Assembly (NCBI RefSeq): GCF_902506425.1
Contig: NZ_LR732469.1
Location: forward strand, 1,119,001 to 1,183,000
DNA from: Novosphingobium sp. 9U
Lineage (GTDB): Bacteria; Pseudomonadota; Alphaproteobacteria; Sphingomonadales; Sphingomonadaceae
Reading direction: 5' to 3'
Length of the DNA: 64,000 bases
In this document: positions 31,226 to 41,300 of the stretch, piece after piece
Layout of the letters: each line of letters starts with the position of its first letter
Position numbering within the stretch: position 1 is the first letter of the stretch
Program-made: the position numbers and the translations under genes
The notes under the pieces: model-generated
The model's database searches: none
What the model was told of the DNA's origin: nothing
Seen by the model: only the letters and a program-made list of their open reading frames with translations

Positions 31226-31624
31226 TCGGGTGTGCTCACATCACATTGGAGTGTGGGCGATGTAGGCGGCGATCACATTGCAGGCAAGCGCGTTTGTTGT
31301 TGCGAGTGGATCGCATCTGACTTGCCGCAGTTGCCGGTGTCCTAATGGTGAAGAGAGAAGGGCGTGCAAGTGGCAGAATTCGCGGGGCAAACCCATGGAC
31401 TAACGACGCTATGCTGACATCGGAGTTGGCGCGGAGCATGCCTCGACTGAAGCATAAGTCGCGCTTGTAGGACAGCCGTCTTTGCCGATCTGGTTCGTTC
31501 AGGCAGCGTCGGCCCAGGCTTGACCCGGGACCGGTTACGCCATGCAGCAAGGTTGCCGGCCTGCGCGGCCAGGTTCAGCGATGCCGACACGAGTCCCGAG
31601 TCGAGCTCGGGACGCCGTGTATTT
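31226..31624. repeat. Intergenic region with REP-like elements
   Basis: About 400 bases upstream of ribBX. At 31508-31545 lies a 38-base unit matching 10671-10708 at 33 positions (core CCGGGACCGGTT). At 31593-31613 GTCCCGAG pairs with CTCGGGAC around a 5-base loop. The ribBX promoter must lie in 31226-31400. No gene was seen. Confidence 0.6.
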
Positions 31625-32458
31625 CTACGCCTGCTGCTTGGCGCCGCCCATCATCTTGCTGATGTCGACCTGCCCGGTGGCGAGGCCGCCCATGAAGCCG
31701 CCGTCGACCGGCAGGACGATGCCGTTCACCACGCCGGCCAAGTCCGAGTTGATCAGCACCAGCGGGCCGGCCTGCTCCGCGGGCGTGGTGTAGCGGCCGA
31801 GCGGCTCGGCGGCCGCGTCGACCACGTCCTTGCCGGAGGTAGCATGGAAGGTTGCCATCATCGGGGTTTGCGTGGGCGAAGGCAGCGAGCAGTTGATGCG
31901 AATGCCCTTCTTGATCAGGTGCGCGCCCATGAACTGGGTCCAGACGATCACCGCTTCCTTGGAGAACGCGTAACCTTCGGCAACTTGGTCGAGGTTGGCC
32001 TCGCACCATTCGAGACCGGCCTGGAAACCCTGGGTCTGCAGTAGCTGCATGTGTACGGGAATGCGGCGGCTCCAGCCCAATCCGCCGGTCGAGGCGATCG
32101 AGATGATCGCACCCTTGTCGCCCATCAGCGGCACGACTCGCTCGGTCAGGTGCCGCGTGCCGAGGAAGTTGACCTTCATGGTGTCGAGCGGCGGGAAGCC
32201 ACCGCCTCCCGGCAGGCCTGCGCAGTTGAACAGCGCGTCGATCTTGCCGCCCACGGCAGCCACGCCCGCTTCGATCGTCGCCGGATCGCGCAGATCGACC
32301 TTGTTGAAGGATGCGAGCGGCAGGTCGACGTCCTTGAAGTCGAACCCGTGAACTTCGGCGCCGAGCGAGAGGAGCAGCTTGGCCGTCGCCTCGCCCATGC
32401 CCGAGAAGCAGCCGCTGACGATGACGCGCTTGCCCTTGTAGCCCAGAACGTCGCTCAT
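31625..32458 (-). CDS. SDR-family oxidoreductase (hydroxysteroid-dehydrogenase-like)
   Basis: 277 residues, NAD(P)-dependent short-chain dehydrogenase. The nucleotide-binding loop is unusual (VSGCFSGMGEATA instead of TGxxxGIG). Other sites are normal: DALFNCAGLPGGGG, ISIASTGGLGWS (Ser), and GYAFSKEAVIVWTQF (Tyr-x-x-x-Lys). The insert between the Ser and Tyr and the C-terminal GGFMGGLATGQVD resemble 3-alpha-hydroxysteroid dehydrogenase-like SDRs of sphingomonads. The stop is close to a repeat. It follows the PQQ dehydrogenase on the same strand, gene order PQQ to SDR, 134 bases apart. Confidence 0.9.
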   Translation of the reverse strand: MSDVLGYKGKRVIVSGCFSGMGEATAKLLLSLGAEVHGFDFKDVDLPLASFNKVDLRDPATIEAGVAAVGGKIDALFNCAGLPGGGGFPPLDTMKVNFLGTRHLTERVVPLMGDKGAIISIASTGGLGWSRRIPVHMQLLQTQGFQAGLEWCEANLDQVAEGYAFSKEAVIVWTQFMGAHLIKKGIRINCSLPSPTQTPMMATFHATSGKDVVDAAAEPLGRYTTPAEQAGPLVLINSDLAGVVNGIVLPVDGGFMGGLATGQVDISKMMGGAKQQA

Positions 32459-32592
32459 GATCGTGATCCTTCCTCTCTGTCGCGGGTCGCGGCAATTTGT
32501 GCGTGGTAGCTACGCCGGGGCAGGGCGGGGCATCAACCGGGGTCCAGCGTGATCGCGCAGGCGATGTGGATGGGTCTCAAACGGGAGGGGGA

Positions 32593-34686
32593 CTAAAGCT
32601 TCGGCATGGGCGCGGTCTTGTCCGCCGTGCGGGTGCCCAGAGCCTCCCGTGCCTTTGCCCGGATGTACGCATGCAACTGCCGGATCTGCTCGTCGGTCAG
32701 GTTCTCGAACCGCGGCATGCCTTGCTCCATCAGCGCGCCGGACTTCAGCAGCTGCGCGAAGCTGTCGAGCTTGAGCGCAATGCCGGACTCGCGAAGGTCG
32801 GGGCCAGGCGTGCCGGTCGCCTGCAGCCCGACACCGTGGCACGCGGCGCACTGGATCGACAGTCCGCGGCCTGCCGCAACGTCGGCTTCGTTCAGCTTGA
32901 GCTGCGGATCGTCGAGCGCGGCAACCTTGAACGTGGGCGGCGGGCTGGCGGGGAGGGTGGCTTTGCCACCCAGCGCAAAGGTCAGCAGCCGGCGCGGCTG
33001 GGCGCCAAACTTCCAGCCCATGTCCATGTACTTGCCGTAAGCCGCGGTGGTGCCGCCGTAGCCGACCAGGATCGAGACATACTGCTTGTCGTTCAGCCGA
33101 TAGCTGATCGGCGCGCCGATGATGCCCAGACCTGCGTTGAACGACCAGACCTCCTTGCCGTCGGTGGCGTCGAAGGCCTTGAGGAAGCCATCGGCCGTGC
33201 CCTGGAAGACCAGGTTCCCGGCAGTCGCCAAGGTACCGCCGTTCCACAGCCCCTTGTGCTGGACGCGCCAGGCCTGCTTCTGCCTGACCGGGTCCCAGGC
33301 AACGAGGTAGCCGTGCCCGTCGCCCGCCTTCTCGACGATCGGCTCGAGCGTCAGCCCCATGACGTTGAAGGCATTCTCCGAGCCGCCCTTGCGCGAGAAG
33401 CGGGCGCCGATCTGCTGCTGCGGTATGTAGACCAGGCCAGTTCGCGGGCTGTAGCTCATCGGCTGCCAGTTGTGCCCGCCCACCGTTCCGGGCCAGATCT
33501 TGGTGAGCCCGGTCTCATACCGAATGTCGCGGTTCTCGATCGGCCGCCCCGTCTTGAGGTCGACGCCCTTGGCCCAGTTCATCTCGGCCGAGGCACCCGC
33601 AGAGATGACCTTCCCGGTTTCGCGATCGATGACATAGAGGAAGCCGTTCGTCGGCGCGTGCAGGATCACGTCGCGCGGTTTGCCGTCGAGGTTAAGCGTG
33701 GCGGTGACGATGTTGGGCGTGGCCTTGTAATCCCAACTGTCGCGCGGGTTCTCCTGGTAATGCCACAGGTACTTGCCGGTGCCGGCATCGAGCGCGACGA
33801 TGCTGGAGGTGTAGAGGTCGTCACCACCGCCCGGATCGCGGACCTCGGGATCGTAGGGTCCGGCATTGCCCACGCCGATGTAGACACGGTTGCGGGCCGG
33901 GTCGAAGGTCATGCCGTTCCACACGGTGCCGCCTCCGCCGCCGGCTTTCAGGTGAGCAGGCCCCCAGGTCGCGGCCGCTTTCTCGAGCTCGGGCTGGTTG
34001 TTGTTGTCGCCCGGCTTGCTTGGCGTGGTGTAGAACTTCCACGCCAGCTTGCCCGTGGCAGCATCGACTGCAGTGACGTACCCGCGCGCGCCGAAGTCGG
34101 CGCCGCCGTTGCCGATGATGACCTTGCCATTCATCACCCGCGGTGCACCGGTGCTGATGTTGTAGGCGCCTTCCGACACCGTCTCAGTCACCCACAGCTG
34201 CTTGCCGGTCTTCGCGTCGAGGCCGAACAGCCGACCGTCGAGCGAAGCGAAGAACACGCGCCCGTTCTCGTAGGCCATGCCGCGGTTGGCGCCGAACGAG
34301 AAGTGCATGGCGGCCGGGTCGTGCTGCCAGGTCTTCGGATCAAAGGTCCACTTGATCTTGCCCGTGGCCGCATCGACGGCATAGGCCTTGGCGTAGCTGC
34401 CGGTGAAGTAGATCGTACCGGCGACTTCCAGCGGCGTCGCCTCCAACGTCACCTCACCGGGCAAGTCGAGCGACCAGGCCAGGCCGAGCTTGTCGACCGA
34501 TCCGGTGTCGATCTCGGTCAGCTTGGAATACTGCGCTTCGTCGGCGCCGCCGCCCACGCCCGACCAGTCGTCGGTCGCGCCGAGGTTGGTGTCCGGCTGC
34601 TTGGGACCTTGGTGGCCACAGGCGGCGAGGGATGCCATCGCGAGAGCGAGCAGGGCACTCGCTGTCGGCTTTCGCAAGCGGAGCAT
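32593..34686 (-). CDS. PQQ-dependent alcohol dehydrogenase with C-terminal cytochrome c (quinohaemoprotein)
   Basis: 697 residues, exported as a lipoprotein (ALAMASLAACGH). The eight-bladed PQQ propeller is seen from the tryptophan-docking repeats (for example AYAVDAATGKIKWTFDPK, GLDAKTGKQLWVTE, ALDAGTGKYLWHYQENP). The active-site segment is DSWDYKATPNI; the residue two after the catalytic Asp is Lys, not the Asp of lanthanide enzymes, so a calcium enzyme is likely. The vicinal Cys-Cys pair of many PQQ alcohol dehydrogenases is absent. A class I cytochrome c domain (CAACHGVG, with a Met near QGMPRF) follows. It oxidises an alcohol or aldehyde in the periplasm. PQQ synthesis genes are not in the window. 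Confidence 0.92.
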   Translation of the reverse strand: MLRLRKPTASALLALAMASLAACGHQGPKQPDTNLGATDDWSGVGGGADEAQYSKLTEIDTGSVDKLGLAWSLDLPGEVTLEATPLEVAGTIYFTGSYAKAYAVDAATGKIKWTFDPKTWQHDPAAMHFSFGANRGMAYENGRVFFASLDGRLFGLDAKTGKQLWVTETVSEGAYNISTGAPRVMNGKVIIGNGGADFGARGYVTAVDAATGKLAWKFYTTPSKPGDNNNQPELEKAAATWGPAHLKAGGGGGTVWNGMTFDPARNRVYIGVGNAGPYDPEVRDPGGGDDLYTSSIVALDAGTGKYLWHYQENPRDSWDYKATPNIVTATLNLDGKPRDVILHAPTNGFLYVIDRETGKVISAGASAEMNWAKGVDLKTGRPIENRDIRYETGLTKIWPGTVGGHNWQPMSYSPRTGLVYIPQQQIGARFSRKGGSENAFNVMGLTLEPIVEKAGDGHGYLVAWDPVRQKQAWRVQHKGLWNGGTLATAGNLVFQGTADGFLKAFDATDGKEVWSFNAGLGIIGAPISYRLNDKQYVSILVGYGGTTAAYGKYMDMGWKFGAQPRRLLTFALGGKATLPASPPPTFKVAALDDPQLKLNEADVAAGRGLSIQCAACHGVGLQATGTPGPDLRESGIALKLDSFAQLLKSGALMEQGMPRFENLTDEQIRQLHAYIRAKAREALGTRTADKTAPMPKL

Positions 34687-34790
34687 GGTTGGCAATCGTC
34701 TCCCGATCTTATCGCTAATCGGCCGCTTAGATACCGTGATTCGATCCAATGTAAATCACAGCTGCAGCTAGTCGCGCGATCGGGAGAGTG

Positions 34791-35870
34791 TCAGGCAGGC
34801 TCGGGGCTTCCCGCTGCTCGTTCGGCCTTGCGCCGGACGTGCTCGGCGTGGCGACGCTTGCGCTTTTCCAGCGCTTCGAGAGAGGGGGCGCGCTCCTCGA
34901 TCTGATCGGCCAGCACGGCGCCGCGCTCCCCAGGCGGCCGGGCGGGGCCGATCGTGGTGTCGCAATTGGTCTGCCGCTCGATCTCGGCATTGAGCAATGC
35001 GCCTAGCAGCACGCCATAGGCTGAGAGGAACAGCCACATCAAGAAGACGACGATCGCCGAGAGCGAGCCGTACGTCGCATTGTAGTCGCTGATGTAGGCC
35101 ACGTAGAGCGAGAAGCCGAAAGAGACGAGGATCCACAGCACGGTCGCAAGCAGCGAGCCGGGCGTGAGCCAGCGCCACTTGGCCGGCCTACGATCCGGCC
35201 CATACCGCATGATGAGCGCAAAGCCGCAGGTGCCCAGTGCAACGGCGGCGGCCCAGGTCAGCAGCTTGAATAGCAGCGCCGTCGCGCCTCCCAGGAACAC
35301 GCCGGTCTGCGTCTGCAGCCACGCGAACACGCCGCCCGAGAGAAGGCCGGTGAGCGCGATCAGCACCGCGGCCATAGTAAGGCCAGCGGCGCGCAAGGTC
35401 AGCTTCACGAACGAGCGCGTTTCGTGCTCCTCGTTGATGATGTTGAGCGCGCTAATCATGCCGCTGGCCGCGCGCATGCCACCATAGACGGCGAAGAACA
35501 GCGCGATCAGCAGCGCGAACCCGGTCACGCCGGTGCTGGTGGTGACGATTTGGAGCAGTTGTTCCTCGATCAGGCGGGCGGCGTCGGCCGGGACCACGCG
35601 CACGATCGCCTCCATTTGCGCCTGCACGCCCGCAGGGTCGCCGATCAGGCCGTAAATCATCACGGTGGCCGCAATCAGCGGAGTGAGCGCCAGGAACACG
35701 AAGAAGGCGAGACCTGCGGCCAGCAGCCCGAGCTCATGAAAGCCGATCATCACGTAGACGCGCTTGACGACTTGTACCCAGGCCGCGCGCGGCAACGACC
35801 AAGGCGAGGACGCGTGCGTCCCGGGCGGAGCTTCGGCCGTGATCGCAACGTCGGGCATGGCGTCGGTCAC
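34791..35870 (-). CDS. YihY/BrkB-family inner-membrane protein
   Basis: 359 residues with six membrane segments in the YihY layout: an N-terminal GFHELGLLAAGLAFFVFLA, LTPLIAATVMIYGLI, ALLIALFFAVYGGMRAASGM, and late SLYVAYISDYNATYGSLSAI and VVFLMWLFLSAYGVLLGALL. The YNATYGSL motif is the family signature. These proteins are often called ribonuclease BN or BrkB, but the biochemical function is unclear. A charged tail of about 60 residues (LEALEKRKRRHAEHVRRKAE) ends it. It is divergent from tamA. Confidence 0.92.
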   Translation of the reverse strand: MTDAMPDVAITAEAPPGTHASSPWSLPRAAWVQVVKRVYVMIGFHELGLLAAGLAFFVFLALTPLIAATVMIYGLIGDPAGVQAQMEAIVRVVPADAARLIEEQLLQIVTTSTGVTGFALLIALFFAVYGGMRAASGMISALNIINEEHETRSFVKLTLRAAGLTMAAVLIALTGLLSGGVFAWLQTQTGVFLGGATALLFKLLTWAAAVALGTCGFALIMRYGPDRRPAKWRWLTPGSLLATVLWILVSFGFSLYVAYISDYNATYGSLSAIVVFLMWLFLSAYGVLLGALLNAEIERQTNCDTTIGPARPPGERGAVLADQIEERAPSLEALEKRKRRHAEHVRRKAERAAGSPEPA

Positions 35871-35980
35871 GCAGAAACCTCCATGTTCGGTGGAACTTTG
35901 TTGCTTGTCATGCGATTAGGGGGCGGACTTGGCTCGTGGACGCCTCGTTGTCGATCGGGGGGTTAAGCATTCCACTGCGC

Positions 35981-38308
35981 ATGTCACAGCAAAGCTTCGA
36001 ACACGGGCATGGTTCCCCGTGGCAGCTGAGGAATGCCCGGCTGGCTGGCGCGGCGACGATCGCGGTGACTTTGGCTCTGCTGAGCAGCCCGGCGCTGGCG
36101 CAGCAAGGTGGCACCACCACGACCGCGACTTCGCAGCAGGAAGCAGTGGCCGCTCCAACGTCTCAGGCGAGCGAGGACGCGATTCGCGCAGGTACCATTC
36201 CGGTGCCGCCGCCACCGCCGGGAGCCGCACTCCCGCAAGTCGATTCGATCATCCCCGATGCCGAATTCAACAGCGCCATCCCCTCGCTGGATCCTTCCGA
36301 CGATCCGGCGATGAACCAGCCTCTGGAGTCAATCCAGAGCTTCGAGCGCCGCATCGCCACGCAGCAGAGCGGCGCCAAGCCGACCGAAGGTCAGGCTCCA
36401 CCCGCGAATGATCCCGCCCTGGCGGATGGCGATGCTGTGGAGGAAGTCGGCGACGCGCCCGTGGCCGATGCCGAACTCGCCGCGCCGCTGCCGCCGCTCG
36501 ACCATTTCGAAGTCGCGCCGGTCCAGTTCGCCGAGGATGAGGAGGCCGCCACCCGCGACTTGCGCGTGACGTATGCGGTGCGGCTGAACGGCCTCGATGC
36601 GGCGGACAAGGAGACCGCCGTCAGCCTCAAGAGCCAGTTCAAGGGGCTCTCGGCGCTCGAGAAGGGCGATGGTAAGGCTGACAACGTGGCGATGGCCTCG
36701 GCCCGCCTGACCGAGGATAGCGAGTTGGTGAAGACCATCCTCGCCTCCGAAGGCTGGTACGACCCCCAGGTGCGGACGCATCTCGACCGGACGGACGGCC
36801 CCAGTGGCCTACCGCTCAACGCAGTCATCGATGTGCAGCCGGGCAAGCGCTTCACCTTCTCCGAGATCAAGGTCGAAGCCGACCCGACCGTCCCGCCTAC
36901 GCTCATCGCCGACAACCTCGCATTGAAGATTGGCGAGCCGATCGTCGCCGAGCGCGTGCAGGGTGCCGAGGCGCAAGTGGCGCTGGCACTGCCGGAGAAC
37001 GGCTATCCTTTCGCCGCCGTGGGCGATCGCGATATCCTGCTCGACCAGGACACCGGCAGCGGCGCCTATACTTTGCCGGTCACCGTCGGTCCGCGCGGCA
37101 AGTTCGGCGGCTTCAAGACCGAAGGCGATCTCGCGTTCGACGTCGACCATGTCGAGACACTGGCCCGCTTCAAGCGCGGCGAACTCTACGATAGCCGCAA
37201 GGTCGACGATTTGCGCAAGGCGCTGGTCGCGACCGGCCTGTTCTCCACCGTCTCGGCCGAACCGCAGCGCACCAACGAGCCCGCGGGTGACGGCACCGAA
37301 TACGTGACCATGCTCGTCAAGCAGGACGCCGGACCGCCGCGCACGATCGCCGGCAGCGCCGGCTATGCAGCTGGGCAGGGCTTCACGGTCGAGGGTACCT
37401 GGACCCATCGCAACATGTTCCCGCCCGAGGGCGCGCTGATCGTCCACGGCATCGCCGGCACCCAGGAGCAGGGCGCGGGCGTCACTTTCCGCCGCGCCAA
37501 TGCCGGGCAGCGCGACCGCACGTTCGAGGCTGTGGCCGAGGGCCTGCGGAGCGACTACGACGCGTACAATGCCATTACCGGCCGCCTCGCGGCGCGCGTC
37601 AGCTACGATTCCACGCAGATTTGGCAGAAGCGGCTGACGTACGCCTACGGTGTCGAACTCCTGGGCACTGCCGAGCGGGCCTTCGACTTCGACGCGGGTG
37701 AGCGGCGCCGCCGCACTTACTACGTGGCCTCGCTGAACGGGCAAGTCGGTCTGGATACCTCGGACGATCTACTCAATCCCACCAAAGGCTTTCGGGTCAC
37801 CGCACTGGTGCAGCCGGAAGGCTCGCTGGGCAACGGCTTCAACCCCTACATCCGCGCCCGCCTGGACGGATCGGCGTACTATCCGTTCGGCGACTTCGTA
37901 CTCGCCGGCCGCGTCCGCTTCGGCACCATTCAGGGCGCAGCGCGTGACGACATAGCCCCTTCTCGCCGGCTCTACTCGGGCGGCGGCGGCTCCGTGCGCG
38001 GCTTCGGCTACCAGAAGCTCGGCCCGCTGGATCCGAACGGCGATCCGATCGGCGGGCGCAGCCTGAACGAAGGCGCGATCGAGGGGCGTTATCGCTTCGG
38101 CAACTATGGCGTGGTTGCCTTCCTCGACGCTGGCCAGTCGTACGAGTCCACCACGCCCAAGTTCTCCGACATGCGATACGGCGTCGGTATCGGCGGGCGC
38201 TTCTACACCAACTTCGGCCCGCTTCGCGTGGACGTCGCCACGCCGCTGGGACGCCGCAAGGGTGAATCGCGCCTCAATATCTATGTCTCGATCGGGCAGG
38301 CATTCTGA
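35981..38308 (+). CDS. tamA: Outer-membrane autotransporter/translocation assembly protein TamA
   Basis: About 775 residues from ATG 35981 (a GTG at 35936 is less likely because the signal peptide follows 35981). Signal peptide LAGAATIAVTLALLSSPALA, a Pro/Gln/Ala-rich linker to about residue 140, POTRA-like domains (about 150-440), then an Omp85 barrel with GGGSVRGFGYQ (lid-lock loop, about residue 660) and a final FGPLRVDVATPL. It works with TamB in the transport of outer-membrane proteins or phospholipids. Its stop overlaps the tamB start by one base. Confidence 0.92.
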   Translation: MSQQSFEHGHGSPWQLRNARLAGAATIAVTLALLSSPALAQQGGTTTTATSQQEAVAAPTSQASEDAIRAGTIPVPPPPPGAALPQVDSIIPDAEFNSAIPSLDPSDDPAMNQPLESIQSFERRIATQQSGAKPTEGQAPPANDPALADGDAVEEVGDAPVADAELAAPLPPLDHFEVAPVQFAEDEEAATRDLRVTYAVRLNGLDAADKETAVSLKSQFKGLSALEKGDGKADNVAMASARLTEDSELVKTILASEGWYDPQVRTHLDRTDGPSGLPLNAVIDVQPGKRFTFSEIKVEADPTVPPTLIADNLALKIGEPIVAERVQGAEAQVALALPENGYPFAAVGDRDILLDQDTGSGAYTLPVTVGPRGKFGGFKTEGDLAFDVDHVETLARFKRGELYDSRKVDDLRKALVATGLFSTVSAEPQRTNEPAGDGTEYVTMLVKQDAGPPRTIAGSAGYAAGQGFTVEGTWTHRNMFPPEGALIVHGIAGTQEQGAGVTFRRANAGQRDRTFEAVAEGLRSDYDAYNAITGRLAARVSYDSTQIWQKRLTYAYGVELLGTAERAFDFDAGERRRRTYYVASLNGQVGLDTSDDLLNPTKGFRVTALVQPEGSLGNGFNPYIRARLDGSAYYPFGDFVLAGRVRFGTIQGAARDDIAPSRRLYSGGGGSVRGFGYQKLGPLDPNGDPIGGRSLNEGAIEGRYRFGNYGVVAFLDAGQSYESTTPKFSDMRYGVGIGGRFYTNFGPLRVDVATPLGRRKGESRLNIYVSIGQAF

Positions 38309-41300
38309 TGGCTGATCCGCAAGACACACCGCCTGTGACGGCCGCCGAAGAGACGGTCATCATCAAGCGCCCGCGCCGCCGTTGGGGCTTGCGCATCGCC
38401 AAGACGCTGGCAGCGCTGGTCATCGGCGTGATCGTGCTGGCGCTGGCGATCGTACTGGGTCTCAACACCAGCCCCGGTCATCGCTTCGTCGCCGACCAGA
38501 TTGCCGCCCTTGAATTCCAGAACGGCATGAAGATCCATGTCGGCCGGATCGAAGGCTCGCTCTATGGCAAGATGACCTTGCGCAACCTGTCGGTGCGCGA
38601 TCCCAAGGGCGAGTTCCTGTTCTCGCCCGAGATCGACGTCGACTGGCGGCCGTTCGCCTATCTCAGCAACCATGTCGACGTCCGCTCGGCGACGGCGCAG
38701 CGCATGATCCTGCGGCGCACGCCCAAGTTCAACGTCACGCCACCATCCGATCCCAACGAGCCGTTGCTGCCCGATCTCGACATCGACATCGGCCGCCTGA
38801 AGGTCGATCGCTTCGTCATCGAGAAGCCGGTCACCGGCGCGCGCCGGATCGCGACCATCGACGCGCGCACGCACATCGCCGACGGCCGCGCGCAGATCGA
38901 CGCCACCGGCGGCACTGTCGCTGCACAAGGTGTGCTCGGCGGCGACCGCTTCAAGATCAAGCTCGACGCGGTGCCCGCGAACAACAAGCTCGACATCGAT
39001 CTGGATCTCAACGCACCGCGTGGTGGCGTCATCGCCAGCCTCGCAGGGTTCACAGAGCCGCTGGCGATCAAGGTCGGTGGCAAGGGTAGCTGGGCCAACT
39101 GGAACGGCCAGCTCGCCGCAAACCTGGGCGGCGGCGAACTGGCGCGGCTTGGCGTGACCGCACGCGACGGCACCTTCACCTTGCGCGGCCCGACCCGCAT
39201 CGCCCGTCTGGTGACGGGACCAACAGCGAACCTCCTCGGGCCGATCACCAATCTCGACCTGACCGCCGCACTGGCGAACCGCCGCGCGACCGTCAGCGGC
39301 CGTGTGTGGAGCGATGCCTTCACCGCGACGCCAAACGGTGTCATCGACCTCTCCGACAACTCGTTCGAAGGCATGAAGCTGGCCTTCGTTCTGCTGAAGC
39401 CCTCAGCTCTGGCTGAGAACCTGAGCGGCGCCGGCCTGCGCGCCGCTCTGACGCTCGATGGGGCTTTCGCGACCCCTAAGGTCCAGTACGCCATCAACGC
39501 AAGCCGCATCGTCATGAACGACATGGGGCTGGAGAACTTCGCGGCCACGGGCGCCGCCACCGTCAACTCCGACCGTATCATGATCCCGGTCAGCGCCACT
39601 GTCCGCCGTATTACCGGCCTCGACACGGTGGCCGGCGGTACGCTCACCAACGTGCGGCTAAACGGCGACGTCGCCATCGATGGTCCGCGCATCCTTTCGG
39701 ACAACATGCGAATCCGCTCGGATCGCATCGACGCCAAGCTGATCCTGCTCGCGGACATGAGTACCGGCCTCTATACCGGCGCCGTTGACGGGCGGATCGA
39801 CAACTACCGGGTCGAGAGCGTCGGCGTATTCAACATCACGACCGACATGGACCTTAAGGCCAGGCGCGACGGCTATGCGCTCGAAGGCACGGTCCGCGCC
39901 CGCTCTACGCGGCTGCTGAACGACAGCCTGAAGACGTACCTGGGAGGCAACTTCGTCGCCTCGTCGCGCGTGAGCTATGGCTCGGACGGCATGGCGCGGT
40001 TCTCCGGCGTGCGGCTCGCAGCGCCCGACCTGCGGGTGACCGGCGGTAGCGGCTCCTACTCGACCAAGAGCGGCCAGATCGTCCTCAACGCCAACGGCAC
40101 TTCGCGCCGTTACGGCAAGATCGGCGTGCGCGTCGCAGGCACCGTCGCCGATCCCAATGCGCATATCACAGCCGAGCGGCCGGACGTCGGCATCGGCCTC
40201 GCCAACGTCGATGCGCGCATCGACGGCGTGCGCGGTGGTTATAACCTGAACCTCACCAGCGACAGCGACTATGGCCCATTGCGCGCCGACGTGACGTTGG
40301 AGATGGGCAAGGCGCTGGCGATCCAGATCAACAGTGCGAACTTGTCAGGCGTCGATTTCGCAGGGCGCATCGTCCAAACCCCCGCCGGCCCGTTCAGCGG
40401 CCAGCTGACGGCGAACGGAAATGGGCTGGGCGGACTGGTTCGGCTCGGCGCTCAAGGCAAGTATCAGGCCGTCGATTTCAACCTGCGCGCCAAGGACACC
40501 GTGTTCCAAGGGCCGGCGAACCTGGCGATCGGCTCTGCCATCGTTGATGGGCGCGCTGTACTCTATGATCAGCCGCTGATCATCGCGGATGCGCAGCTTG
40601 CCGGCACCCAGTACGGCAGCCTCAACATCGCCGCCGCTCGCGTGCTGGTCGATTACCAGAACGGCCGCGGCAAGGCGAAGGCGCTGATCGAAGGCACAAG
40701 CGGCGTGCCGTTCCGGGTCAGTGCGAACGCCGATCTACAGCCCGAGCTGTGGCGCGTCGCCCTCGCTGGACGCGTGCGCGGGCTCGATCTAAAGACCACC
40801 ACGCCCGCGCGGATCATACCGAAGAACGGCACCTACGAACTGCTGCCCACCAACCTCAATTTTGGTGGCGGTAACGTGAAGCTCGCCGGAACTTACGGCA
40901 ACGGCATGAAGATCCAGAGCCGGCTCGAGAACATCGACATGGCGGTGATCAACGCGTTCATGCCCGGCCTGGGTATAGGTGGGCGCGCCAGCGGCAGCTT
41001 GGACTTCGCACAAGCGTCGTCAGATGCCTTCCCGCGCGCCGACGCTCGCCTCCACCTCGACGATTTCACCCGCACCACGGCCGCTTCGCAGAGCCAGCCC
41101 CTCGACGTGAACTTCGTCGGCAAGCTGCTGCCCGATGGTGGTGAGGCGCGTGCCGTGATGCGGCGCCGCGGCACCGTGATTGGTCGGCTGGTCGCCACGC
41201 TGCGCCCGCTTGGGCCGGGCGCGGGCTCGTGGACCGAGCGCTTGATGAGCGCGCCGCTGGGCGGAGGCATCCGCTACAACGGTCCGGCCGACACGCTGTT

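Noticed and set aside
31226..31510. FMN riboswitch before ribBX
   Set aside because: None of the conserved RFN-element segments could be found; the region is mostly repeat-derived and unstructured.
32497..34905. Long plus-strand open frame opposite the PQQ dehydrogenase
   Set aside because: Composition typical of an antisense shadow; the minus strand has the PQQ and haem motifs.
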